This document shows positions 36,075 to 47,735 of a DNA stretch of 64,000 bases, one piece after another. The notes beneath the pieces are model-generated. The model was not told the origin of the DNA. It ran no database searches and saw nothing but the letters and a program-made list of their open reading frames with translations. The translations under genes were made by a program, and so were the position numbers. The stretch lies in NCBI RefSeq assembly GCF_025024155.1, contig NW_026251758.1:124001-188000 (forward strand), in the 5' to 3' direction. The DNA is from Gamsiella multidivaricata. Its lineage: Eukaryota > Mortierellomycota > Mortierellomycetes > Mortierellales > Mortierellaceae. Within the stretch, counting starts at the first letter, position 1, and each line of letters opens with the position of its first letter.

Positions 36075-37132
36075 ATGGACGAGTTAATATTTCCACAGCC
36101 ATCTCCAACGCCTATGATCCTCCCCCGAAGACTCTCAATCCACGGTGGCGGTGGTGGTGGCGGCGGTGGTGGCGGCAATAGTCTCTTCCAAAAGAACCGT
36201 CCATGGCAATACCCATCCCCAGCTCAAAAATCTCCGCTGTCCCTCCCACAATCTGCACCCTTACTCCCCACGGTCCCCGTATTTGGCCAACTCAGTCCCT
36301 TCTCTGCCCCGCTCTCAAGCCCGCGACGCCGCCGTGTGCGGCGACATTCCGTCGCGACAGGGTCCCCGTCCACGAGCACGAGCGCGGGCACGGGTACAAA
36401 CATGAACATGAAGATGAGTACGAGTGCGAGTTCGAGTGCGATCCCACCACGGCACGCGTTGCATATGCCGATCATGAAGATTAGTCCCGAGATCTGGAGG
36501 AGTGAAAGTCATCAACGAGAGATCCATAGGTTACTGCATGCGGGCCGAGAGGAGGCCGTGATGAAACGGAGGGGGATCCGGAGTGGGATGGATATGAGTG
36601 ACGATGAAGACGCTGAGGACCAGGAAGGAGAAGGAGAAGGAGGGATGAGGGGAGTGGAAGTCACGACGGATCTTGGGGGTTTCCGGGCTCTGGAGGAGCG
36701 TGAGAAGGTATTGAATATACGTTGGTATTGTTTGGTTCTGATCATTGACGAGCGGTGGCGTGAGAAGGGAGGAGGGGGGGGAATGGGGGAGAAGTGAGGT
36801 TAGATCGCTTAGGGCGCAGTTCGAGGATGAAAGAAAAAGAAAAAAAGTAAACTAACGCTTGTCGTTACTTTTGCTTTTGTTTTATGTCTTTGAGACAATA
36901 GGAGCGGATACGAGAGGAGGTTCGACAGGAATGGATGCAGACAATCCGTCGGTCTGAAGAAGCAGCAGTCGCGGCAGCAGCAGCAGAGGCCTCCCGACGA
37001 AAGAGCTGGCCGATTCTGTCGAGTGAACAGCAACAATCGCCACCACTGCAGCGCCTTCATTTTCAGGAGCAGTACCTAGAACTGCAGCAACAGCAACAAG
37101 CGCGGCTCTTGGCGATTCATCAGCAACAGCAA

Positions 37133-37203
<71 letters not shown>

Positions 37204-37342
37204 GCTTTTGGCGAGTCCTCAACATCAATACCAGTTCTCTCACAGCAGTGGATCGATAGGGCCGTTGGAGAATCCAGGTGGATATCAAAAGGCTCCGGGA
37301 GAGGTTATACGACGGGAGTCGTTTACGACGTATCGTGGGTAG
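36075..37342 (+). CDS. Uncharacterised low-complexity polyglutamine protein
   Basis: Two exons (36075-36707 and 36902-37342) give 357 aa. It starts MDELIFPQPSPTPMILPRR, followed by a Gly run, a Ser/Pro region with a basic patch (SPRRRRVRRHS), and a more ordered part (IMKISPEIWRSESHQREIH, then REEAVMKRRGIRSGM). An acidic Glu/Gly segment follows. Exon 2 encodes a charged helix (ERIREEVRQEWMQTIRRSEE) that probably forms a coiled coil, then about 30 near-continuous glutamines encoded by CAG/CAA at 37118-37204, ending ESFTTYRG. No known domain. The central IMKISPEIW and EEVRQEW stretches are the best places to look for homologues. The basic patch could act in nuclear import (inference). Confidence 0.65.
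37118..37204 (+). repeat. CAG/CAA repeat coding polyglutamine
   Basis: Nearly pure CAACAG repeat inside the second exon of the preceding gene; likely length-polymorphic. Confidence 0.9.
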
Positions 37343-38005
37343 ACGCTACAGACGTCCTTTCGTGTACGGAGAGAAAGACTTCGTGGTCTTGGTTTCCATA
37401 GGATGTCTCGTACGTGAAATGCATATAAAAACGGCCTATGATAAGGACATGATCTCATAATGCTGGGAACAGGTGGATCTTATGCAGAAAGGTGGCCCGG
37501 CCTGTATCTATTAGCTTGATGGGCCCTCGCTCGTATCTGTCCCAGAGGAGATTTTTCTCCAGAATAAGACGCGAGAATGATGAAAGAGAGCATAATTTGT
37601 CACAATCTACCGATTGGGTGGGTCTCCGATGGCTTGTCCCACGGCCATCCATGCCCGTTTGCTCTTCTTTCCCCCCATATTGAGCATATTGAGGGTAATG
37701 CCAGCCCGAGCGGGTGCTGAATTTGTGTGCCCGTTGGATAAGACAATTTGTCATCTCTCGAGTTCTCACACTCCCACAGTCAATGCAGACGTATGGGTGT
37801 CACATCCTCCTTGGAGCAGTAGCATCGCGCTTGTCGACGTCTCTCGTTTCGTGGGACAACCAAAGCGACTATAAAAGACTTTGTGCATAGCGCATCCTTC
37901 TCTCGCCTTCTCCTCTTCAACTCCAACTCTTCAACTCTCCAACTCTCTCTCTCTCTCTTCTCTCATTTCTCTCATTTCATTTCTTTTTTAAAAACTTGAT
38001 TCAGC
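37343..38005. other. Intergenic, AKR promoter region
   Basis: No convincing gene. Short frames on both strands lack family features. A TATA-like site and a CTCTCT leader precede the aldo-keto reductase. Confidence 0.5.
37870..37877 (+). promoter_or_regulatory. TATA box of the aldo-keto reductase gene
   Basis: TATAAAAG, 136 bp before the start codon, followed by a pyrimidine-rich stretch (37900-37975). This is the best TATA element in the window. Confidence 0.55.
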
Positions 38006-39391
38006 ATGTCGTTCGGAAAGGTCGCAACACTCAACACCGGTGCCACCATCCCTCTGGTTGGGTAAGTCAACTACACAAATTATTATTCAGATCGATCAGC
38101 TATCGCATCCTTTAATCGCGAAAAAAAGGGGAATGCATAGCGCTTTGCCTTGCCTAAAAGGGCATGCAATTTGTTTGCTGTTTGTCCATTTACGTGATCC
38201 AACTGTCTGTACACCAGCATCATATCATCTCCAATTGCAAATCGATCACTGTCCTAACCCGTTCTCATTCGCCTTTCTCTTTTCATTTTTTTTTCTTGTT
38301 TTGCTTTGTGCATACAGCTTGGGAACATGGCAGGGTAAGAAGGATGAATTAAAGCAGGCGGTGAAGATTGCGCTCCAGACCGGATACCGCCACATCGATA
38401 CCGCCTGGATCTACGGCAACGAGAAGGAAGTCGGCGAAGCCATTAAGGAGTCGAACGTCCCTCGTGAGCAGATCTTTGTCACTACCAAGCTCTGGAACAA
38501 CTCGCACCGTCCCCAGGATGTCCAGCCTGCCCTTGAGACCTCGCTCAAGAACCTCGGCTTGGACTACGTTGACCTTTACTTGATGGTAATCATCATCGCG
38601 TCACATTTCCTAGTTTCATTCGTCCATTTGTCTATGCATACTTCAAGCATCGGTGAAATCTGACGTTATTACATACATTGCGCACTGTTCTTGTGTATGA
38701 ATAGCATTGGCCTGTGGCATTCAAAGCCGGCTCTGAGGCCATTCCCAAGGATTCGGAGGGCAATATCCTCCAGGAGGACGTTGACTTTACAGAAACCTAC
38801 AAGGCCATGGAGGACCTTCTTAAGACTGGCAAGACCAAGGCGATCGGAGTCTCGAACTTCACGATCAAGAACCTCACAAAGTTGTTGAAGAGCGCCAAGG
38901 TCGTCCCCGCCGTCAACCAGGTCGAGCTCCACCCCGAGCTCCCTCAGTGGGACCTTCTGGAGTTCTGCGAGTCCAAGGGAATCCACTTGACCGCTTACTC
39001 TCCCCTCGGATCCACTGATTCGGCCCTTATCAAGCGCGGTGAGGTACGAAACTTGATATGCTAATACTCTCTCTGAGATTTCGTGTGGGTCCATGTAGTC
39101 GAATACGTCCTTGTAACACCATTTTCTTTTGTGTGAACGTTGTGGATGTAGATCGCCGAGATTGCAAAGAAGCACAAGAGCACGCCCGCGAACGTCCTGA
39201 TTTCCTGGGCTCGCCAGCGCGGTACCAGTGTGATCCCCAAGTCCGTGACGGAGTCACGTATCATCTCGAACTTTAAGGACATTGAGCTCGACTCTGAGGA
39301 CTTGAAGACCCTCAAGGCTCTTACTGAGAACGATCCTCCTCACCGCTACACCAACCCTGAGTCCTCCTGGGGCATCAGCATCTTTGGATAA
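38006..39391 (+). CDS. Aldo-keto reductase
   Basis: Cytosolic NADPH-dependent reductase of aldehydes and sugars (AKR superfamily, closest in style to aldose/xylose reductase and Gcy1-type enzymes). Four exons (38006-38061, 38318-38585, 38705-39043, 39152-39391) give 300 aa. The barrel starts [18 protein letters not shown]. The catalytic tetrad is complete: Asp in [14 protein letters not shown], Tyr in the same motif, Lys in VTTKLWNN, and His in the HWPVAF motif that opens exon 3. The cofactor region reads [31 protein letters not shown] and [12 protein letters not shown]. The KSVT-x-x-R pattern favours NADPH. The substrate cannot be deduced. An upstream TATA box and strongly optimised codons suggest high expression. 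Confidence 0.95.
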
Positions 39392-41206
39392 AAAGAAAAA
39401 AAAAATCTGTCCAGCAATCGACCTTGTAAATAGAAAGCAGCAGTAACTTTGAAATACTGTTATATCAAAGTATAAAAAAAATAAAAAAAATTACATGCCT
39501 GGAATGGGAACACAATCGAACCATTTTTTTTTGGACTCAAGGAATGGAAGGGGGGGGGGGGTCAAAAAAAAGCATGTCCGTGCTATTTACCATTCGCAAC
39601 ACAGCTTTGGGACTGGTGAGATCCTATTGGCATGGCCAATACTACAGGACGACCAGCAATGTGGGCATGCCTTTAATAAGCGTTCATTGATTTGGTAATC
39701 TCCGGGTATGGAAAAGGCTGGACGGGACATCTTCTCTTAGGGCTTTAGACAAAGGATGGCTAATGGCTAATAAAAAATAAATGAGCCTTTTTCGTCTTTA
39801 GAGTAAAAGACGACCCATGCTTTGTTTGTTGGTTTGGTAAACGATACAGAGAGCATGCAAGGGAGCCCATTAAGATTGGGTGAGCTTGCTTTCATGGCAT
39901 CGAAGACAGACCTCAAGAAGATGATAAAACCAGATGTTAGGGATACAGAGATATGTGTGGAGAGAGCAAGGGAAAGAGAGACAGAGAGAGAGAGAGGCAG
40001 GCATGTAAAGTGCAGATAGATAGTGTAGTGTGCCTTGGTCCGGCTTAGCCCCGCTATCTCCGGCGGCTAATTTGCCTCATTTTACATAACATAGGCCATG
40101 CACTACTACTGCTTACCATCTTTCTATCTCTCATCGCTGCCTAACTGAGTCCTGCACCGGGCTGAGACATGTAAATATGTATGCAGGCCAACATTCTTGC
40201 TTCCTGGTCGTACTTGTTGTTGTTAATGTTGTTGTTGCTGCTGCTGCTGTTGCTGCTGCTCTCCAGTGGTAAGAAAGATACGGATGATTGTACTCAGGAA
40301 GAGAGGCGGGCGAGGGGCAACAGAGTGGGCCGAGGGCATACGGCTAAAAAAAAAACAAAAAAAACAAGTAAGGCTACTGAGGATGGAGGCACAAGGGCCT
40401 TCTCCTTCCTCCTTTTCCTCATGGAAATTAATATTTGATTGTTACACTGGGGTCGGTAAGCATGTTTAGGACGCTATGTTTGAGTTTGGGTTTCGAAATA
40501 ATATGCTATCAAACACACTAACCAATTGAAGAACGCGCCCTTTTTTATTCAGGAACGAGAAACAAACAACTCCACCTTCATCATCACCAAAGGTGTGCGA
40601 TTCCAACCAGCCCAGCCCATCACCTCTTTCCCTCTCTTTCTCTCTCTCTCTCTCTCTTTTCCTTTTCTTCTCTCTCTTTCTTCTTCTCTTCTTCCACCCA
40701 CTCCCTCTCTTCGTTCCCTTTTCTTCCCTTCCTTCCTCCCCTTCCCCTTTCGCCACGTCCCTTTCCTAATACATACCCCCCCCCCCCCCCTCCCGCCTCG
40801 ACGCAAGGCCACACCGTGCTCCTGACATATACCCTCCACACGGCAGTATCGTCACTCACCTTCTCCTCCATCTCGAACCCCTCTTCTTCTTCCTCCTCTT
40901 CTTGACGACATATCTTTTCGTTCCTTCCTTTCCTCTTTATACATTTATTGCACATATATCACACTCATCGACCCCTCACTTCCTTATACCAGTATCATCC
41001 CTGTCACTTACACATACGACTACAGCTGGCTCCAAAGGACGATCCCTGTGGAAGAAGGCTACTATTACTCTTTCTTCTCCCTCAATTCCACACCTCCTTC
41101 TTATTCTGCGACAGTTATCTAAGTATACTGTTCCTGCTACGCCCAACCCGAACTCCTTCCCTTCACACTCGTCCCCTTCATTTTTTTTTCTTTTTTTTTT
41201 TAGTCA
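39392..41206. other. Long intergenic region with simple repeats
   Basis: No gene found on either strand. It contains a GAGAGA patch (39958-39995), TGT/CTG repeats at about 40205-40262, a CT-rich stretch at 40620-40750, a C run at about 40777-40790, and an AT-rich leader ending in two T tracts just before the SH3-protein start. Confidence 0.55.
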
Positions 41207-43709
41207 ATGACATCCTCCTTCACAAAACGCAGCCAAGGGCTCGCACGGACACTCGGTGCTTTAGCACTCTTCGCTGCTGGTGTCCAGTCAGCCTGTATTT
41301 CCCTGGCGGGGTCGACAGCCTGTCCAAGCTACGCAAAGTACCAGGTGGACACCAGTGCGGCCCAGAACGTCGTTGATTGGGGCATGGGTATCAACATGGC
41401 TCAATTCACGGACGTCAAGACCTTTGACGCGGCCGTGTTGAACGCTACCGGATTCTTGACCTCGGCCTCGACCTGCACGGGGTATAATTCGACGCAACGT
41501 ATCCGGTACCAGGACACGCTGCTGTGTGTGATCCTCGCACAGGATTCGGCGTCTATGGCCTGCACGGCGGACGCACCAAACATGTGTGGGACTTCGTGTA
41601 CGCTCTATGCGGATGCGATGTCGGCGATGATCACGAAGACGTGCCCGACGGACTCGACGTCGACCAAACAGTTGACGAGTCTGAAAAAGATCTGTTCCGG
41701 TGAGGACAATAGTCTTCCAGGATTGCATGATAACATGCCAAGCTGTGTGAATGCTACGACGAACGAGGCGACTTCGTGTGGTAAGTTGTTATTTTATTTT
41801 ATTTTATTTTATTTTATTTTATTTTATTTTATTTTATCTTTTGACAACCACCCTGTTTCAAGTATTACGTGCATTGCATTTCATGGTAAAGAAAGGTCAT
41901 GGGCAAGGGGAGGGGGGAAATGAATAACTGTGTCCAGAGGGGATGGAAAAAAATGAGAGAGGAACTTTGCCACGGAGGCTGTACGAACGCTAAGGAGGGA
42001 TACATTTTTTTAAAAAAAGATGGACAATGAAAAAAGATTGTCTTCCTTATTATTATTTCTTTGGCATACACACGCAGACCTTGTCCCCATTCCTTCACTC
42101 TTCATCCATAATTTCTCGAATGGAGATCGGTAGTAGTAGTAGTAGTAGTAGTAGGATTTAGCAGTTAGGCCGTACTAGTGTCTTGGCCAGCTGGGTCGTG
42201 TACGTAGTCTAGTGCTGGTTACTAGTGAGAAAAAAAAAAAAAAGAGAAAAAAAAATAGCCGGCGGGTTTATTTTATTTGAGTTGGACCACCATAGACCAG
42301 TTATATTTGAGAGCAATTTCTTCGTTTAATTGCTTTCGCGTACATTTTTGTGTAGCCCATCTTGTGTTATTTTTGTCCGCCCTGTATTTTTTTTTGTACA
42401 CTCTCGAATGGGAAAGAAACAAACAAACGCTAACGAGTCTTTCTCTATTCTGTCCTACTGGGTTCCCCCTCCCCTGTGCCGTGCCGTCCGCCTCTCGTTA
42501 TCTCTGCACCAACCATCTATACAATTCAAACGCGCTCTCAAAAAAAAAAAAAAAAAAAAAAAACCTGATCCTCAACGATAACGAACACGCGCCCGTATAT
42601 ATATATGTATATGAATATATTTATGACGGAATACAGGATTCGGCTCACAAACGGCGATGTGCAGCTTCTGCGCGACCAACACTACAGACACCTGCTGTAT
42701 CTCTGGCGCGGGTGCCGTCTGCAGCACCCCTACCTCCACCCTGATCACGCCCACGGGCGCAACCACGATCACAGGCATGGTCCCACCCTCGGCCACCCCT
42801 TCCTCGAACGACTCGACACAGAAATCCGGACTCTCGACCTCAACACTGGCGGCGATCATCGGCGGAGCCGTCGCGGCCCTGTTGATCTTCTTTGCGCTGA
42901 TCGTCTGTTGCATCCGTCGTCGATCCCGTGCGACGAAACCCGCCAAGGGAGGCTCGAGGAATCTGGCCAGGAACGTGTCGACCTCGAGCGCGAGCAAGTA
43001 TAATATCTCGGCACCAAAGATTCAAGAGGAAGGGTTCTCCTCGGCTCTGACGCCCTCGGCCCCGATCCCCATGACGGCCTTGCCTATGATCTCGACTACG
43101 GATACCTCGTTGGGAGCGGGAGCGACAGCAGCAGCAGCGGCGGCGGCGGTGAACAGGATCTCGAAGCAGAGCAGTGTTTCAGGAAATGGTAAGCAGTCGT
43201 ACTGCCAGGTTCTCTATCCCTACCAGGCCTCGATGGCGGACGAACTCGACTTGACCCCCGGAGATCTCGTGAACGTGCACCGGGTCTTTGACGATGGATG
43301 GGCCGTCGGTGTGAACATGAACACCTCGAACGAGGGTGCCTTCCCGGTGGTCTGTGTCATGTTCGTGGACGAGTCCGCGCTGGATGATGATTTTGAGGAT
43401 GTGAACATGCACTCGATGACGCCGATGGGACACCGAGAGGACGACATGCAGAGCAAGGGATCCCCACGATCGTCGGTCATGCCCTCAAGATCCTCGAGCC
43501 CTGTGCATCTCCCAAGGAGACATTCGTCCATGATCCGGGATAGTGCTGTCCTGCCGGGCCTGAACGGCCCGATGACGAGCTCTCCGCTGGCCGGAGGGAA
43601 CAATGTGGCTCAGCAAGGAAGGTTGCAGCCCCCAGCAATGAGAGATACGATGATGAGTGACGCGAGCTCTATTAACCGATGGTGGGAGGGCGAAGGTTCT
43701 GCCAAATAG
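41207..43709 (+). CDS. Single-pass membrane protein with cytoplasmic SH3 domain
   Basis: Two exons (41207-41780 and 42637-43709) give 548 aa. A signal peptide (about residues 1-28, hydrophobic LGALALFAAGVQSA) is followed by a Cys-rich, Thr/Ser-rich ectodomain (residues about 30-240; CTGYNSTQRIRYQDTLLC, MCSFCATNTTDTCC). One membrane segment (TLAAIIGGAVAALLIFFALI) is followed by a CIRRRSR stop-transfer. The cytoplasmic part has an Ala run and then an SH3 domain (CQVLYPYQASMADELDLTPGD, ending DDGWAVGVN and GAFPVVCV). The Ser/Pro-rich tail ends SINRWWEGEGSAK. The layout resembles fungal surface proteins such as Fus1 and Sho1-like sensors, but the ectodomain is not Sho1's four-helix bundle. Signalling or scaffold roles are inference. 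The 856-bp intron holds an ATTTT array and an AGT array. Confidence 0.85.
41789..41838. repeat. (TATTT)n array in intron
   Basis: About ten consecutive ATTTT pentamers starting close to the donor of the SH3-protein intron. Confidence 0.85.
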
Positions 43710-43927
43710 AAGACAGCAAAGCATCTCTTTGGACATTTTTTTTTTTTTTGGGCATTTTTGGTATCATATATTTTAGGTTTTAATGGTCCTGGATGGCCAA
43801 GGAGTAAAAACAAAAAAAAAAAAACAAACAAACTATGCCTTCGTCGTATTAAAACGAGCGGACGGACCAGGATGATAATGATTGTGCAACACCGCTACTC
43901 AGGGACCAAACAATGCCCTCCTGCTGA

Positions 43928-43958
<31 letters not shown>

Positions 43959-43962
43959 GCTG

Positions 43963-43965
43963 TTA

Positions 43966-44001
<36 letters not shown>

Positions 44002-46347
44002 GCCAGCCTCCTGCTGCTTCTCCGCCTCCTGTCGTCTACGCAGACATCTCCTCAGACTCTCCATCATCGGATCCGAAAACATACCCACGCACCGGCACTC
44101 TCTCTGGATCCGCTCCAGTTCCCTCAAGAATTTCCCCCGTCGACTCATTTCCTCTTCATTTATATCATCCTGAGAGCTCGCACGCTGAAGAAGCAGCTTT
44201 TGCTGTGTTCGCGATATGGATTCTACAGGGTTCCATGGACTTTTAGGTGAGATCGCGTTGTCCTGAGCGGAGGTGCCGGAGGTGATACACATGGGTATCG
44301 TAGGTGTCGTGTCCGTGTCTTCAGCGTCCGTGTCCGTGCCTGTGCCTGTGAGATTGTCGAATGTTGTAGAGGTCATGCGCAGACTGACTGGTACGCGTCT
44401 TCGGTGGTACGGTTGCAATGTGTTCGATCCTTCTGCTCCTGTTCCCACCCCTAGTCCTGATCCTGATCCTGACCCTGATCCTGATGCAGATGCAGGCCTA
44501 AATGCCTCAGAGCTCGATAGCGGTGCAGACTTGGGTGCCGATGATGACGGAGAAGCGCTATAAAACGACAGTGAGGACGGTGTGACGTTCAAGAACTTTG
44601 AAACCAAGAACTGTCCCTCACCTCCTCCGCCCAAATCATTCGGGTGTCGTGACACTCCGGGTGGCAATACCCCAGAAGAGGTTCCTGCGCTCATGGTTCG
44701 ACGGATGGGCGAATGCTGATGATGAATGAAGGCAGAGAGGGAGCGGGTCGAGCGGGTGGATGCGGGGGAGGATGAGACCAAAGGTTGGCGGGCATGATGT
44801 CTTCCCAGCGCGTAATGCTGGAGGTTGTTTTGTGAATTCGACCGTGCACTCGTCCCAGACGTCGTTCTGGTGACGGCGTAAGATGCCAAGACCTTGGAGA
44901 CCAGTTCCTGGACCGGAGAGGTAGTCGTCTGGTGCGGGCGGTCGCCTTGTGTTGAAGATACACCCGGCGTGTACGCGTCCTCGACATGGTCACCATTGTC
45001 TCCATTACTGCGGCTGTTGGGGCTGTTGCCATCGTCGACACTGCCAGGGTCGGAGGAATGGCTTTGGGAGGGTCTGAGGACTGTCAGGACTGGGTGGGAG
45101 GTGGTTCTGGTGATAGAGGGGATGGGTGCGGTAGCAGGGGTTGGACTCAGGAGACGGCTGAGACGTTTAGAGGGCTGGTGGTGTGCTGATGCTGGTGAGG
45201 GTCCTGGCGGCGGTATTGGCGTGGGGCTGGTTGGGTCCGTGGGTGTTGAGGTAACTACGGCGAGAGACGGGACACTCTGTGTCGTTGTTGAATCCCCTGC
45301 CTTCTCCTGCTGGTGCTCGTCGTTTAGGCCCTGCGTTTGCGCCTGCTGGTTTTGCTGCAGCTCCTGGTGATACATGTTGCGGGGTTCCGATTCCGCGTCC
45401 TGCACGGTCCTGTGATCCGAAACCTGGACTAAGCGATGAGACCCTTCTGCGGTAATAGTGAAAGACGCACCCGTGGTCTTGGCCTTTGTCGCCCCCAGCG
45501 AAAGATCCTCCATGGATTGCCGCAAACTGCGAGTTGAATCTGTGTCCTCTTCTGGACCTGCTCGTCCTAGTGCTCCTGGTACTACTGTCGGAGGTTCGTC
45601 CGACATGGTCTGTGCACTGTCATTCTGCCTTGCTTGAACATTTGGGTCGATGCGCCGTGGATGGCTGAGTTGAGTGTTATTGGGTATGCTCTCCGATGTT
45701 GGACCCTGGTCCATGTCCTGGTTCCCGCCCTGATGCGTCCGCTTGTGTGGACTTCCTGCATCCCCTTCCAGTCGTTCCTGGTGATGCTGCTGATGAGCAT
45801 CATGGGATGAATGCGGCTGCGTCTGCGGGTAGGGATCATGGACATGTCTCAAGCAAGCGTGCTGAAAAGGACGGTGTCCCTCATGAACGAGTGTTCGCCC
45901 AGGGCTCTCGTCCTTGTCGTCTAGATGGTGCTGTTCGTAATCTTCCTCCTGATCTTGATCTTGGTCTCCTCCCCCACAAACGAACTTTGCTCTCCGTCTC
46001 CGCTGTCGTGCAGGTTTTGGTCGGTGATCTGGGCGCCCTGCAGTTAAAGGGCTGCTGTTGCTATTGCTTGCGTTCGAATTGTTGTGATGGTTGTGGTGGT
46101 GAGTAGGAGGATTGGAGGCGGATCGCACCATGGGTCTGGTTTTCGGATGGCCTGCGATATGGCCGTGTCTTCTGCTGTTGTGGACATGGTGGCTGCTGTT
46201 GCTGCGGTGTTCCGCAAGAGTAGATGTAGCTGTCGTTGCTGTTGCTGTAGCTGCAGCTTTGCTTGTCTTTGCCTCTGCTTGTCTTTCCTGCTGTTGAGGT
46301 GCTTTGTGGATCGACTCTTGGTCTGTAAGGTTGAGAGCGTCTTCCAT
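43963..46347 (-). CDS. Tco89-like protein (putative TORC1 subunit family)
   Basis: A single uninterrupted 794-aa frame starting MEDALNLTDQES. Most of it is disordered and rich in Ser, Thr, His, Gln and Pro, with short basic (ARQRRRRAKF) and acidic (DQDQDQEEDYE) patches. Near the C-terminus (residues about 695-775) it contains SRTQQKLLLQRASSQ, then FLRELERIQRECRCVGMFSD and PMMESLRRCLRR. This pattern (R-T-Q-Q-K-x-x-L-Q-R-x-S-S, then a helix with ER-I-x-R-E, then DP-M-x-E-S-L) is what I recall of the fungal Tco89 family, a TORC1 component at the vacuole. The rest is too variable to help. It ends in a Gln run encoded by CAG at 43966-44010. The call rests on this motif alone. Confidence 0.6.
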
Positions 46348-46922
46348 TTCGGTGAAAGGAGCTTAATGGAATTGCGAATGAGTGATGGAGTAGGAGAGAA
46401 GGAGTTCAGCGGTGAGAAGGAGAGGGGGTGTGTGCTTGGTGTCAGTGTTGAGCCTGTGCGGTGCTTTTGCTGGTGCATATTTCTCCACAGATGCTTCGCC
46501 CGCTTTGAGTGCACACTGTCTGCCCTCAGGCTACTCGTACTTTTTTCGATTGCATGCAGTGCCCGCCTGGAAGTGCATCCTAGATCGACCGACCCGGACC
46601 GACAGCAACTGCTCCTCCGTGCTCTAATTGGCAGCCTACATCGTCTCAGTGGCACCACAGTAATCCATGGATCCATTCTACCCCTACCGCTCTGTCACAT
46701 CGATGGCATCGTTCGCGGTAGGCAAGCATAGGATCTCTCACCGATCCATTCAGCTCCCTTCCCTAATTCTTCTTGTCCCAACCACGCTCGTTGTTACGCA
46801 AACCAAAACTGGCACAACTCTGGCGGCCATCGAAAGCCCCTGCAGCGGCTTAGTGGGGGAAGCGTTACAAAAACCATAAATTGGGCTGCTGATCACATTT
46901 CATCCTCATTCAGCATCCATCC
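46348..46922. other. Divergent promoter region
   Basis: Lies between the Tco89-like gene (minus) and the acetyltransferase gene (plus). A short plus-strand frame at 46670-46879 has no family features. No other gene seen. Confidence 0.5.
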
Positions 46923-47735
46923 ATGGTTGACATCGCACTTGACCCCACCATCGAGGCTGAGAACCTGAACGCTGTTGACTCTGTGTACGCTCTTTGATGC
47001 CCGCCCAAAAAATCTGACGATATTATGTACAATTGATGTGTCGTATATGATTATGTTCAATTGCTGTGCCTGATATGTATGCCATATCTCATTTCCTCAA
47101 ATGAATAGCAAAGAGCCAATCTTGCCCCACCCTGCTCTGGACTATGTGATCCCTAATGCTGAAGAACATCAGACGCTACTGAAAGCCATGCGTAAAGCCT
47201 GTGGCTGGGACGTTGCCAATGTATGTCCTTTCGCAATTGACCAGTAGTGAATTTCCCCCCCCCCCCCTGCTGCGCAATTTTTCACACCGTGCAAGTTCAT
47301 CACCCCTAAATCGTTTTTCATTCGCTATCGTAACGCATTCACTAGGTCCCGAAGTGGTTTGTCCAACAGGCTGAGGGCACGCGTGTGATGTGCATCTTCT
47401 ACGTCCCTGGAACGAACACGGCTGTCGGGATGGGTGGTGTTGAAATGAAGGATTTCGATCGTCAGGATAAGGACGTTGCAGATCTCGAGACCAAGCGTGG
47501 ATGTGTCGTGTCCTTGTTCCTGTACAAGAACTACCGTGGCAAGGGCTATCTCGGTCGCATGCTCGAGGTCCTAGAAGACATAGCCCGGCAGAAGGAACTT
47601 GAGACTTTGACGATCTATGGGCTGAGCAAGGCAGGAGGGTATGAGAAGTTCGGATACAAGACGTTCAAGATCGAGCCTAGGAACTATGGAGGCGAGAATA
47701 ATTGGGAGACAAGGTTCTTGGCAAAGTCACTTTAA
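46923..47735 (+). CDS. GNAT-family N-acetyltransferase
   Basis: Three exons (46923-46984, 47109-47220, 47346-47735) give 187 aa, the size of a single GNAT domain. The acetyl-CoA-binding motif A is clear: VVSLFLYKNYRGKGYLGRML, with the R-G-K-G-Y-L pyrophosphate loop. It is followed by the C-terminal helix and strand (LEVLEDIARQKELETLTIYG, GYEKFGYKTF). The N-terminus (MVDIALDPTIEAENLNAVDS, then ALDYVIPNAEEHQTLLKAM) is not diagnostic, so the substrate is unknown. The first donor (gtacgc) is weak but is the only choice that keeps frame. Confidence 0.85.

Noticed and set aside
43882..44250. Leucine-rich frames opposite CAG/CTG repeats (also near 21650 and 37076)
   Set aside because: Poly-Leu frames are the antisense or alternate frames of triplet repeats.
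46670..46879. A 70-codon frame between the Tco89-like and GNAT genes
   Set aside because: No family features; sits in a divergent promoter region.
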